A stretch of 14,523 nt of DNA from JAEZAA01 sp964514485. GTDB lineage: Bacteria > Pseudomonadota > Gammaproteobacteria > Pseudomonadales > Oleiphilaceae. The stretch lies in the NCBI GenBank assembly GCA_964514485.1, contig CAZEWG010000051.1, forward strand, positions 1 through 14,523, written 5' to 3'. The notes below the pieces were generated by a model. It was not told the DNA's origin and ran no database searches. It was given only the letters and a program-made list of their open reading frames with translations. This document shows positions 1 through 7,102 of the stretch, in pieces. Positions within the stretch are counted from its first letter, which is position 1. Every line of letters starts with the position of its first letter. A program made the position numbers and the translations under genes.

Positions 1-623
1 GCGATTTCTGCCGTTTTGGCACCACCCTGGGCACGGTGGAAGACATCGGCATGCGTTCCACTCGGGTACGCACCCTGGATCGCACAGTCATTACCATTCC
101 CAATGGTGTCTTTTCCTCTATGGAAATCGAGAACTACAACCGCCGTGACCAGTTCTGGTTTCACCCGACCCTGAACCTGCGCCTTGAAACCACCCCGGAT
201 CAGATCCGCTATCTGCTGGTGGAACTGCGGGCGATGCTCTATGCCCACCCCAAGGTGAACCCGGACCCGGCCCGGGTACGGTTCACCGGCCTGACCCAGG
301 ATGCAGCCCAACTGGAAATCTTTGCCTATATCCAGGCCGCCGACGTCAACGACTTCATGGAGGTCCAAGAAGACCTGCTGCTTCGAATCCTGGACATTAT
401 CGACAAGAGTGGCACCGGGCTCGCCCTCCCTTCCCAGACCCTTTACTTTGCCCGGGACCAGGGCCTGGATCAGTCCCGCACCCAGGCCGCCGAAGACCAA
501 GTCCGCCAATGGCAGGAGGCAGGCGAACTGCAACTGCCCCGGTTTGATCCGGAGCGGATCGCCAAGCTGCGCAACAGCATCCCCTATCCACCGCCGGGCA
601 CGGCCATGGGCAAGCGCCAGTAG
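1..623 (+). CDS. MscS-family mechanosensitive ion channel, C-terminal part (5' truncated by window edge)
   Basis: Partial gene. The frame is already open at base 3 and ends at TAG 621-623, leaving about 206 residues. The visible start carries the conserved segment just after the pore helix of MscS proteins: VEDIGMRSTRVRTLDRT followed by VTIPNG-type residues, then FSSMEIENYNRRDQFWFHP. This is the cytoplasmic beta domain. The rest is the alpha/beta part of the cytoplasmic cage. The family consists of inner-membrane channels that open under membrane tension and release solutes on hypo-osmotic shock. The SSMEIENY/RRDxFWFHP wording resembles the larger YnaI/YbdG/MscM-type members more than E. coli MscS itself (inference). 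All transmembrane helices lie outside the window, so the subfamily cannot be settled. An exported EF-hand gene follows 118 nt downstream with its own ribosome binding site. The family call is firm. Confidence 0.9.
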   Translation, partial: DFCRFGTTLGTVEDIGMRSTRVRTLDRTVITIPNGVFSSMEIENYNRRDQFWFHPTLNLRLETTPDQIRYLLVELRAMLYAHPKVNPDPARVRFTGLTQDAAQLEIFAYIQAADVNDFMEVQEDLLLRILDIIDKSGTGLALPSQTLYFARDQGLDQSRTQAAEDQVRQWQEAGELQLPRFDPERIAKLRNSIPYPPPGTAMGKRQ

Positions 624-741
624 TTCATCCGCAGCCAGGCCTCCTCCTTTGGGAAGCGCGGGCCCTTATGAGTAAGTTTTAAGGGTAGGACTTGTACGAG
701 GTGCCGCACGAGGCGGCTGACAGTCGAGAAGGAGAACTAGG

Positions 742-1122
742 ATGAAGTTAAACAGCATGGTTCTGGCATTAGCACTGGGCCTGGGAGCAAGCGGGCTCTG
801 CGTCGCGGAGTCGGCCTTGCCCGGCACCGAAGATTACCCAGAAGCCCGGGGCCGCTCGGACACCGACCCGGGCCTTAACGCCACAGGCTTTGATGATCGC
901 CCGGGGCCACCGGAGAGCCTGGGTGAGAGCGAACCGGCCGTATCCACAGTGGACTTTAGCGAAAGCCGTTTTGAGCAGTTGGATCTGGATCAGGACCAGT
1001 CCCTGTCGCAAACGGAAGCCGAGGCGGACCCCGATTTGGCCGCCATTTTCAGTGAGGTCGACGAAGACGGCGACAACCAGCTCAGCGCCGAGGAGTTTAC
1101 CGAGTACGCCCCCGAAAATTAA
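742..1122 (+). CDS. Small exported EF-hand calcium-binding protein
   Basis: A 126-aa protein. The ATG at 742 follows a GGAG ribosome binding site (731-734) at 7 nt. Residues 1-22 form a classical signal peptide: MKLN, a hydrophobic stretch, and likely cleavage after CVA. Cys20 does not sit in a proper lipobox. Residues 23-70 are acidic, rich in Pro, Gly and Ser, and look disordered. Two canonical 12-residue EF-hand loops follow: DLDQDQSLSQTE (81-92) and DEDGDNQLSAEE (107-118). Both have acidic residues at 1, 3, 5 and 12 and a hydrophobic residue at 8, so both should bind Ca2+. The mature protein should be periplasmic or secreted and strongly acidic. Such small exported calmodulin-like proteins are common in marine proteobacteria, but their roles are mostly unknown. 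No partner is evident from the neighbours (MscS channel, BCCT transporter). Confidence 0.87.
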   Translation: MKLNSMVLALALGLGASGLCVAESALPGTEDYPEARGRSDTDPGLNATGFDDRPGPPESLGESEPAVSTVDFSESRFEQLDLDQDQSLSQTEAEADPDLAAIFSEVDEDGDNQLSAEEFTEYAPEN

Positions 1123-1143
1123 CCGTCTCCAGATGGTCTTTAA

Positions 1144-1166
1144 GCGGGCTTGGAGGTCAAGCCCGC
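1144..1166. terminator. Possible terminator hairpin after the EF-hand gene
   Basis: An inverted repeat GCGGGCTT / AAGCCCGC (8-bp stem, 7-nt loop) starts 21 nt after the EF-hand stop and ends 36 nt before the transporter ATG. It is GC-rich but the following bases are CTTCCC rather than a run of T, so it is at best a weak intrinsic terminator or an mRNA-stabilising stem. Confidence 0.45.
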
Positions 1167-1202
1167 CTTCCCACCAACCAGGGTCTCACTAAAAACGAAA
1201 AT

Positions 1203-3254
1203 ATGAGCATGGACACCCGCACTGTCAAAACGGCAATTTTGGCCCCGGTTTTTATTCCCGCAGTGATTGTGGCCCTATTGCTGGTGATCGGCACCATCAG
1301 CAACCCCGAACTGGCGAATGAGGCTTTCCAAGCCACCCTTGCCTATATCACCCGAACGTTCGGCTGGTTTTACATGCTAGCCGTGGCGATTTTTCTGGTC
1401 TTTATTGTTGCCATGGCTGCCAGTCGCTGGGGAAAGATCAAGCTGGGCCCCGACCATGCAGTCCCCCAATACAGCTTTCCGGCTTGGTTCGCCATGCTGT
1501 TTTCCGCCGGCTACGGGATTGCCTTACTGTTCTTTGGGGTGGCAGAACCCGTACTTCACTATGCCTCCCCTCCTGCCGGCAGTGCCCTGACGGTGGACTC
1601 CGCCAAGCAGGCCATGCAGATTGCGTTTTTCCACTGGGGCTTCCACATCTGGGCAATCTATGGACTGGTCGGGCTGGTTTTGGCCTATTTTGCATTTCGC
1701 CACGGGCTTCCCCTCTCCATGCGCTCTGCGCTGTATCCGCTGGTTGGCGATAAAATCCACGGCCCGATTGGTCATGTCGTCGATGTCTTTGCCATCCTCG
1801 GCACCCTGTTTGGCATTGCCACAACCCTGGGTTTGTCAGTCACCCAGATCAATGCCGGAGTCAATTACCTATGGCCACAGATTCCAGTCAACACTCAGGT
1901 ACAGGTGATTGCGATCATCGCCATTACCGCCTTGGCCACCCTGTCTGTCGTCGCCGGACTGGATAAAGGCATCAAGCGCCTGTCCATCCTCAACATGGCC
2001 CTAGCGCTCACCCTAATGCTGTTTGTCTTTCTCACGGGGCCTTCTGTCTTCATTCTGGAGACCTTTCTGCAAAATACCGGCAGTTATCTCAACAACATCA
2101 TTGAGCGTACCTTCAATCTACAGGCCTACAGCCGCAGTGACTGGATCGGCAACTGGACGCTATTTATCTTCGGCTGGACGATCGCCTGGGCTCCCTTCGT
2201 GGGACTGTTCATCGCCAAGATCAGCCGGGGACGCACTATCCGCCAGTTTGTCTTCGGCGTGATGTTTGTACCCACGCTGTTTACCTTCCTCTGGTTCTCC
2301 ATCTTCGGCGATACCGCGCTACACCTAATCATGGTCGAAGGTTACACCACTCTCATTGAAGAGGTGCAGGCAGACCACGCCATTGCCCTGTTCAAGCTTT
2401 ATGAACTCCTGCCATTCACGGCCATTGCCTCCTTTGTCACTGTGGTGTTGATCATCACCTTCTTCGTCACCTCGGCCGATTCCGGCGCTCTGGTGGTGGA
2501 CTCCCTGGCTTCCGGTGGCGCCACATCGACTCCCGCCTGGCAGCGCTTGTTCTGGGCCGCAACCTCCGGCACTCTGGCAGCAGTACTGCTGCTTGCTGGG
2601 GGCTTAAAAGCCCTACAGACGATGACCATCACCAGCGCCTTGCCGTTCGCCATCATCATGCTGATTTCCGCCGTCGGCATGTGGCGTGCCCTGACCATCG
2701 AAGGCCATCGGGAAGCCAGTCTCAAGGCCCGCATGCAAACAGGACGACAGGGTGCAGCAGCTCTGTGGAAGAAGCGCCTGGCGGGTATCATTCACTATCC
2801 CTCCCAAGACGACGTTGATAGCTTCATCCACCATACGGTGCTCCCTGCCATGCAGCGGGTACGTTGGGAGCTGAACAACCGGGAGTGGCCCACGGAAGTC
2901 CACTATGAGGCGGAAACTGGCCGAGCCCACCTGGAAGTCAGCAAGCCGGAACAAGTGGACTTTAGTTATGATATCCGGCGCCGGGGGTATCCACGCCCAG
3001 ACTTCGCCTTCCCGGAAATGGATCGTCATACCGAAGGCGACGAATTCTATTATCGGGCGGAAGTTTTTCTGCGCCGTGGGGGACAGCACTATGACATTTA
3101 TGGCTACAGCGAACAGGACATCATCGGCGACATTCTCGATCACTTCGAGGAATACCTGCACTTCCTGCATATATCGCCGGGAAACCTACCCTGGAACATG
3201 GCGGAACACGACGACATGCTGACCCCGTCAGACCCAGAAGACTCTGCCCGCTAG
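1203..3254 (+). CDS. BCCT-family transporter, BetT-like (choline/betaine-type osmolyte uptake)
   Basis: A 683-aa inner-membrane protein, close to the 677 aa of E. coli BetT, with 12 hydrophobic segments over about residues 10-495. A hydrophilic cytoplasmic tail of about 185 residues (498-683) is also typical of BetT. Family signatures include VAEPVLHY (113-120), FHWGFHIWAIY (143-153, TM4), the TM8 stretch ending WAPFVG (329-334), AKISRGRTIRQF (338-349) and FVTSADSGAL (421-430). By the BetP alignment, W145, W150 and Y153 keep the TM4 aromatic-box positions. The BetP TM8 residue Trp374 is Thr326 here. The TM3 glycine stretch reads GYGIA (103-107) rather than GMGIG (Na+-coupled BetP) or GIGID (H+-coupled BetT). 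The exact substrate and coupling ion are therefore uncertain. No bet genes lie next to it. The start ATG is the first in frame, with a poor SD sequence; ATG 1209 is an alternative. Confidence 0.92.
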   Translation: MSMDTRTVKTAILAPVFIPAVIVALLLVIGTISNPELANEAFQATLAYITRTFGWFYMLAVAIFLVFIVAMAASRWGKIKLGPDHAVPQYSFPAWFAMLFSAGYGIALLFFGVAEPVLHYASPPAGSALTVDSAKQAMQIAFFHWGFHIWAIYGLVGLVLAYFAFRHGLPLSMRSALYPLVGDKIHGPIGHVVDVFAILGTLFGIATTLGLSVTQINAGVNYLWPQIPVNTQVQVIAIIAITALATLSVVAGLDKGIKRLSILNMALALTLMLFVFLTGPSVFILETFLQNTGSYLNNIIERTFNLQAYSRSDWIGNWTLFIFGWTIAWAPFVGLFIAKISRGRTIRQFVFGVMFVPTLFTFLWFSIFGDTALHLIMVEGYTTLIEEVQADHAIALFKLYELLPFTAIASFVTVVLIITFFVTSADSGALVVDSLASGGATSTPAWQRLFWAATSGTLAAVLLLAGGLKALQTMTITSALPFAIIMLISAVGMWRALTIEGHREASLKARMQTGRQGAAALWKKRLAGIIHYPSQDDVDSFIHHTVLPAMQRVRWELNNREWPTEVHYEAETGRAHLEVSKPEQVDFSYDIRRRGYPRPDFAFPEMDRHTEGDEFYYRAEVFLRRGGQHYDIYGYSEQDIIGDILDHFEEYLHFLHISPGNLPWNMAEHDDMLTPSDPEDSAR

Positions 3255-3427
3255 CCCCCATAAAAGAAGCAGGTTGCGCGAAGCCAGCCAGGGCTGGATA
3301 CAAGGCAGGAACAGACTGTTTAATGGACTCACTATTACCGGCCAGATACTCTGAACAGAAAGCTCTGATGGCGTCATCCAATCTCTAGTATTGGGTAACA
3401 GGATTGCCTGATGACAATCACTTTGGC

Positions 3428-3432
3428 AAAGG
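3428..3432 (+). promoter_or_regulatory. Ribosome binding site setting the mqo start
   Basis: AAAGG lies 10 nt before ATG 3443. This supports ATG 3443 over the TTG at 3404, which would add 13 polar residues in front of the FAD-binding fold. Confidence 0.5.
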
Positions 3433-3442
3433 CACAACTTCC

Positions 3443-4930
3443 ATGAATGAAACAACCGTAGACGTACTCCTGGTCGGCGGTGGCGTCATGAGTGCCACCC
3501 TGGGCACCATGCTGACGCAACTGGACCCCACCCTGAATATTGTGCTGGTGGAAAGGCTTGACCATGTCGCCCACGAAAGCACCGATGGCTGGAACAACGC
3601 CGGCACCGGTCACGCCGGCTATTGCGAGCTGAACTATACACCGGAGCAGGCCGATGGCAGTGTTGTCATCAGCCGCGCCCTGTCCATCAATGCCGCCTTC
3701 GAGGTGTCGTTACAGCTCTGGAGCTACCTGGTAGAACGTAACGCACTACCTGCACCAACCGAGTTCATTAACCCCACGCCGCACCAGAGCTTTGTGTGGG
3801 GTGAAAAGGATGTGGCCTTTCTGCGCAAGCGCTATGAACTGCTGAGCAAACACCACCTGTTTAAAGACATGCAATACAGCGAAGACCGCCAGGTTCTCCA
3901 GCAGTGGATGCCCCTGGTCATGCAAAGCCGTGACCCAAACCAGCCCGTGGCAGCCACGCGGGTGGATTATGGAACGGATGTGGATTTCGGCTCACTGACC
4001 CGCAATATGGTCAACTCCCTGCAACAGCACCCCCAATTCCAGCTCCTGCTCAACCACCCCGTCAAGGGTCTGAAGCGACGCAACGACGGCCGCTGGCTGG
4101 TCCGGGTGATGGACAAGCCCAATCATCAGATCAAGTACTTCAACGCCGGATTCGTGTTTCTGGGCGCCGGTGGAGGGGCTTTACCGCTGTTGCAGAAATC
4201 CAAGATCCCCGAAAGCAAAGGCTATGGCGGGTTCCCGGTCAGCGGGCAATGGCTGGTCTGCCAAAAACCCGAGATAGTGCAGCAGCACCACTCCAAGGTG
4301 TATGGCAAAGCGCCGGTCGGGGCACCTCCCATGTCCGTGCCCCATCTGGATACCCGCATCATCAACGGCAAACCGGCGCTGCTGTTTGGCCCTTACGCCG
4401 GTTTTACCACCAAGTTCCAGAAGAAAGGCTCGTCCTTCGACCTGTTTGCCTCGATCCGTTCCAAAAACTTCCGCCCCATTGTCTCGGCTGGCCTGGACAA
4501 CATGGATCTCACCCGCTATTTGATCGGCGAGGTCTTCCAGTCCCACAAGGAGCGAGTTAACACCCTGCGCAACTTCTTCCCGGATGCCCGGGACGAAGAC
4601 TGGGCGCTCGCCCAGGCCGGCCAGCGGGTCCAGATCATTAAGCGGGATGCCAGCGGACGCGGCAAGCTGGAATTCGGCACGGAACTGGTCGCCTCCCAGG
4701 ACGGCACGCTGGCCGCCCTGCTGGGCGCCTCTCCCGGAGCCTCCATCGCCGCCAATGCCATGATCGATGTGCTGGAACGCTGTTTTGGCGAACGCCTGAA
4801 AAGCGCGGAGTGGCAGGCCAAGATGAAAGAAATGATTCCCTCTTACGGACAGTCACTCATCGAAGATGCCGAGCTGCTTTACACCGTTCGTCAACGAACG
4901 CTCTCCACGCTGGGATTAAAGCAGGGCTAA
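3443..4930 (+). CDS. mqo: Malate:quinone oxidoreductase
   Basis: A 495-aa FAD-dependent peripheral membrane enzyme of the cytoplasmic face. It oxidises malate to oxaloacetate and passes the electrons to quinone, as an alternative or supplement to soluble malate dehydrogenase. The N-terminal dinucleotide-binding motif VDVLLVGGGVMSATLG starts at residue 6. It is followed by ERLDHVAHESTDGWNNAGTGHAG (about 38-59), a hallmark of Mqo, then CELNYTPE, a GAGGGALPLLQKS segment, and the C-terminal LVASQDGTLAALLGASPGAS block. Length is about that of the family (near 500 aa) and the gene is intact. ATG 3443 is chosen because the protein then begins directly before the Rossmann strand and a usable SD precedes it. 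The gene lies 188 nt downstream of the BCCT transporter, so it is probably a separate unit. No convincing intrinsic terminator follows on the plus strand. Confidence 0.95.
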   Translation: MNETTVDVLLVGGGVMSATLGTMLTQLDPTLNIVLVERLDHVAHESTDGWNNAGTGHAGYCELNYTPEQADGSVVISRALSINAAFEVSLQLWSYLVERNALPAPTEFINPTPHQSFVWGEKDVAFLRKRYELLSKHHLFKDMQYSEDRQVLQQWMPLVMQSRDPNQPVAATRVDYGTDVDFGSLTRNMVNSLQQHPQFQLLLNHPVKGLKRRNDGRWLVRVMDKPNHQIKYFNAGFVFLGAGGGALPLLQKSKIPESKGYGGFPVSGQWLVCQKPEIVQQHHSKVYGKAPVGAPPMSVPHLDTRIINGKPALLFGPYAGFTTKFQKKGSSFDLFASIRSKNFRPIVSAGLDNMDLTRYLIGEVFQSHKERVNTLRNFFPDARDEDWALAQAGQRVQIIKRDASGRGKLEFGTELVASQDGTLAALLGASPGASIAANAMIDVLERCFGERLKSAEWQAKMKEMIPSYGQSLIEDAELLYTVRQRTLSTLGLKQG

Positions 4931-4945
4931 ACGGTTGGCGGCCGA

Positions 4946-5029
4946 GTGCTTCGTTGTTCTCTCCGGGTGTTTCACAACTCTCCCCAGGTGCTTCGCTGCT
5001 CTCCCCGCCTGCCTCGCCTCCCATCCTGT
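4946..5029. repeat. Degenerate 21-bp tandem repeat, about four units
   Basis: Units at 4946-4966, 4967-4987, 4988-5008 and 5009-5029. The first and third share GTGCTTCG, a T/C G T/C T G-like core and CTCTCC. The second is GTGTTTCACAACTCTCCCCAG and the fourth is more diverged. The period is exactly 21 for the first three. The repeat begins 15 nt after the mqo stop and is probably non-coding. Confidence 0.6.
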
Positions 5030-5046
5030 CAGAGTTTTTAACAGGT

Positions 5047-5069
5047 CAAAAACAGAGGCCTCGGCCTCT
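5047..5069 (-). terminator. Intrinsic terminator for the minus-strand thioesterase gene
   Basis: Read on the minus strand, a 6-bp stem AGAGGC-CGAG-GCCTCT (5069 to 5054) is followed by GTTTTTG. The stem is short and the T run is five long. On the plus strand no T run follows, so it would act only on minus-strand transcripts. It lies downstream of the thioesterase stop, about 130 nt away if the N gap is spurious. Confidence 0.5.
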
Positions 5070-5148
5070 CTCTCTCCAGAGCCCAGGCCACCGCCATCGA
5101 GATCCCCTTCCGACCACCGTCCTAAGAAATGTCAGCTTCTTTTACAGA

Positions 5149-5203
5149 AGCCTCACCGCCGCCATCCCTTTCCCCAGTTAATATCCGAAAATCTTTTTTC
5201 CTA
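5149..5203 (+). repeat. Left copy of an exact 55-bp duplication at the scaffold gap
   Basis: This segment, from AGCCTCACCGCC to TTTTTTCCTA, is identical base for base to 5304-5358. It ends at the first N. An exact duplication abutting both edges of an N run points to a k-mer overlap between two contigs rather than a biological repeat. Confidence 0.85.
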
Positions 5204-5303
5204 NNNNNNNNNNNNNNNNNNNNNNNNNNNNNNNNNNNNNNNNNNNNNNNNNNNNNNNNNNNNNNNNNNNNNNNNNNNNNNNNNNNNNNNNNNNNNNNNN
5301 NNN
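5204..5303. other. Assembly gap of 100 N
   Basis: Exactly 100 unknown bases, the usual placeholder for a gap of unknown size in a scaffold. Flanked on both sides by the same 55 bp. Confidence 0.98.
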
Positions 5304-5358
5304 AGCCTCACCGCCGCCATCCCTTTCCCCAGTTAATATCCGAAAATCTTTTTTCCTA
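5304..5358 (+). repeat. Right copy of the exact 55-bp duplication
   Basis: Identical to 5149-5203 and starts at the first base after the N run. Its last three bases (CTA) are the stop codon TAG of the minus-strand thioesterase, so the gene is complete whichever way the gap is resolved. Confidence 0.85.
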
Positions 5359-5386
5359 CTTAATATCCGGAAATCTTTGCCTGAAC
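5333..5386. repeat. Imperfect 27-bp tandem duplication at the thioesterase 3' end
   Basis: TTAATATCCGAAAATCTTT (5333-5351) and TTAATATCCGGAAATCTTT (5360-5378) match at 18 of 19 positions with a period of 27, a multiple of three. The right unit encodes the last residues of the thioesterase (RFPDIK). The left unit lies just past the stop and would read RFSDIN in the same frame, so it looks like a duplicated gene tail. Confidence 0.65.
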
Positions 5387-5787
5387 TCCTCGGGCACCGG
5401 CATCACTTTGCGATTCTGGTAGTCGTAAAACACAAAGCCCTGTTTGGCCAGCACCACCAGCTTGCCTTCCGGCTGCTTGGTCACCCGAAAAATAACGTCA
5501 GCGCCGTATTTGTTGAAGTCCATCAGCCCCACCTCAAACTGCAGGTTATCGCGGGCATAGCTTTCACTTTTGTAGGTAGCGACCAGGTCGGTGACGATAA
5601 TGCCGTAATCGTTATCGCTGAACTCGTTGAGGCCATATTCACAGAAAAAGCGGTAGCGGGCTTCGGAAATCAGCGAGATCATCTGATCATTGCCCACATG
5701 CTTGGCAGTATTCAGATCCGTCATCCGGACACTAATGGTGTGGGTGAAAATGAACTGTTCAGGCAGCTGAAGTTCAACTCGGGCCAT
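5356..5787 (-). CDS. Acyl-CoA thioesterase, hot-dog fold (4HBT/YbgC-like)
   Basis: A 143-aa single hot-dog domain protein, the usual length for this family. Members hydrolyse acyl-CoA or related thioesters in the cytoplasm; the substrate cannot be read from sequence. The core helix region carries MTDLNTAKHVGNDQM (22-36), matching the family pattern D-x-N-x-x-x-H-V-x-N around D24, N26, H30 and N33. The terminal strands (VFYDYQNRKVMPVPEEFRQRF) are also typical: the Tyr/Asp strand and a closing PxPEEFR segment. ATG 5787 is chosen over the upstream ATG 5823 because AGGAG stands 7 nt before it and the conserved domain begins soon after. TAG 5356-5358 is the stop. It appears to be a single-gene unit with a terminator beyond the repeat region. 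A partly duplicated copy of its last codons lies beyond the stop. Confidence 0.85.
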   Translation of the reverse strand: MARVELQLPEQFIFTHTISVRMTDLNTAKHVGNDQMISLISEARYRFFCEYGLNEFSDNDYGIIVTDLVATYKSESYARDNLQFEVGLMDFNKYGADVIFRVTKQPEGKLVVLAKQGFVFYDYQNRKVMPVPEEFRQRFPDIK

Positions 5788-5794
5788 GACAACA

Positions 5795-5799
5795 CTCCT
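5795..5799 (-). promoter_or_regulatory. Ribosome binding site of the thioesterase
   Basis: AGGAG on the minus strand, 7 nt before ATG 5787. It decides the start in favour of 5787 rather than the in-frame ATG at 5823. Confidence 0.75.
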
Positions 5800-5887
5800 C
5801 TCAAGCAACCGGATCGCCGTCACATAACTGCTACGCGGTTAACTCGCAACAGTCCTGGGGTCGTGACGCAAGGGTGCCCATCATGCC

Positions 5888-5909
5888 TTGCCGGATGGCC
5901 CGCCGGCAA
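5888..5909. repeat. Inverted repeat between thioesterase and the FliA-controlled gene
   Basis: TTGCCGG / CCGGCAA, 7-bp arms around an 8-nt loop, 27 nt past the stop of the 378-aa gene. No T run follows on either strand, so it may be a transcript-end stem rather than an intrinsic terminator. Confidence 0.4.
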
Positions 5910-5935
5910 TCCCGCCCGGTCAAGTTCCCATCGGA

Positions 5936-7072
5936 TTAAGCTTTTACTTTGAGCGAGCCTCGAAAACTGAGGGTGTTCAGCTGGTTTGAGTATTTGAGCA
6001 AGACCGGCAGAATCTTGAACAACTTGGACAGCCGTTGCTGAACGGCTTCCGGCGCTTCCTTGAAAGCCGGATGTTGTGGAGCCATCTGCTGAAACAGCTG
6101 TGTCACCAGGTCCTCGCCCGGCAAGGGCAGCTGTTGGGCGGACGAGTCCTTGGCCAACGAGGCGAGCTGATCCAGATTACTGGCGAGTGCCTGCAACGCT
6201 CCTTGGTAATAGCGGGGCAGTGCGGTGGGCGCGCTTTGATTCAGCTGGGGGCGCCCCAGGCCGCGAACATCCAGCCCCTCAAGGAGTTGTCCGGCAGTGG
6301 GGTTAATGGCGGACGTGACGTCATAGCCGAATTTTTGCCGCCCGCCGTACTCATTCTGGCGATACCCCAATACAAGCTCCGACCTCAGCCGCTGGCTTCC
6401 GCCATTCAGGTCCACTTCATACCCGTAGGAAAGGCTGCTGTTGAGCTTTTGGGCCCGTCCGCTGAACTCCCTGGACTGACTGATATTCAGGGCAAAGCTG
6501 GCCAGTTGCTCCGCATCAAAGAACTGGAGATTATCCATGATCGCCAGATGACCAAAACCGACGGTGCTGGAGAAAAACCGATCACTGATCTCCAGCATCT
6601 TGTCGACGACTTTCTCCAGGGCTTGTCGTTCCTCTTTAGACAGCTCTCCCTGAATTTCATAACTGGCCCGTAGCGATCGATCACCGCGGACGTGGTCGTC
6701 GTGGACCTCCTCAAAACGGATCTGAATCCGATCGCCCTCCCGCGTTTTCACTTCCAAAGAGAAGCCGCCGGAGTATGTCAGAGGCTTCTGCGGGTAAGGC
6801 GATGACTTTACAGGCTGACTAGCGACGGCCGGCAAGCTGCCCTCTTCGATCCAGTCCCGCAAGCCGGTCATAAGCGGCGTAAACCCTGAGATGCTGTTTG
6901 ACCGGGTCGTGACCTTGAGCGGTTGTAGCGACGCGTTGGCAGAAGCGGACTGTTCCTGCTTACCCTCCTGTTGAAACAGAAGGTTTTGGGAGGGTATGCC
7001 CGTGGCGCCTCGCAACGGCGAAGACGAAGACTGCAGGGCCAAAGACTGATAGGGAGAGAGTTTGATGTCCAT
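5936..7072 (-). CDS. Unrecognised 378-aa protein, probable flagellar-regulon member
   Basis: I do not recognise a named family with confidence. There is no signal peptide or membrane segment. Residues 1-95 are rich in Ser, Gln and Pro and low in complexity. A likely folded region runs from about 100 to 205: alternating beta-type residues in SGGFSLEVKTREGDRIQIRFEE-like sequence (101-122), then SYEIQGELSKEERQALEKVVDKM (137-159) and an amphipathic helix with DRFF (164-167). This recalls a DUF5610-like module (weak memory-based resemblance). Residues 213-250 look like beta strands. The C-terminal 100 residues are helical and Leu/Gln-rich. A near-consensus FliA (sigma-28) promoter lies 31-57 bases upstream, placing the gene in the late flagellar class. 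The SD before ATG 7072 (GGCGGG, 4 nt) is weak. Candidates include a flagellar accessory, motility or surface factor; the function is unknown. Confidence 0.8.
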   Translation of the reverse strand: MDIKLSPYQSLALQSSSSPLRGATGIPSQNLLFQQEGKQEQSASANASLQPLKVTTRSNSISGFTPLMTGLRDWIEEGSLPAVASQPVKSSPYPQKPLTYSGGFSLEVKTREGDRIQIRFEEVHDDHVRGDRSLRASYEIQGELSKEERQALEKVVDKMLEISDRFFSSTVGFGHLAIMDNLQFFDAEQLASFALNISQSREFSGRAQKLNSSLSYGYEVDLNGGSQRLRSELVLGYRQNEYGGRQKFGYDVTSAINPTAGQLLEGLDVRGLGRPQLNQSAPTALPRYYQGALQALASNLDQLASLAKDSSAQQLPLPGEDLVTQLFQQMAPQHPAFKEAPEAVQQRLSKLFKILPVLLKYSNQLNTLSFRGSLKVKA

Positions 7073-7102
7073 AAAACCCGCCGAAATATGATTTCTTGTT
7101 TT

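Larger units (their letters stand above)
4931..5355. other. Non-coding interval with degenerate repeats and an assembly gap
   Basis: About 425 bases between the mqo stop and the thioesterase stop (genes convergent). It holds a 21-bp degenerate tandem repeat (4946-5029), a minus-strand hairpin terminator (5047-5069), 100 N (5204-5303) and an exact 55-bp sequence on both sides of the N run. The C/T-rich plus-strand reading frames here have biased, repetitive composition and cross the N run, so I do not call them genes. Confidence 0.8.

Noticed and set aside
3284..3297. CCAGCC / GGCTGG inverted repeat after the BCCT gene as a terminator
   Set aside because: The arms are six bases with a two-base centre, so the effective stem is five or fewer, and no T run follows.
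4935..5336. Plus-strand open frames running through the repeats and the N gap after mqo
   Set aside because: Their composition is low-complexity (Ser, Pro, Leu, Cys), they cross unknown bases, they have no good ribosome binding site and no family motif.
6035..6673. A 212-codon plus-strand frame opposite the 378-aa gene
   Set aside because: The minus-strand gene has a precise FliA promoter at its 5' end and a full-length frame. The plus-strand frame has no SD and no family motif.
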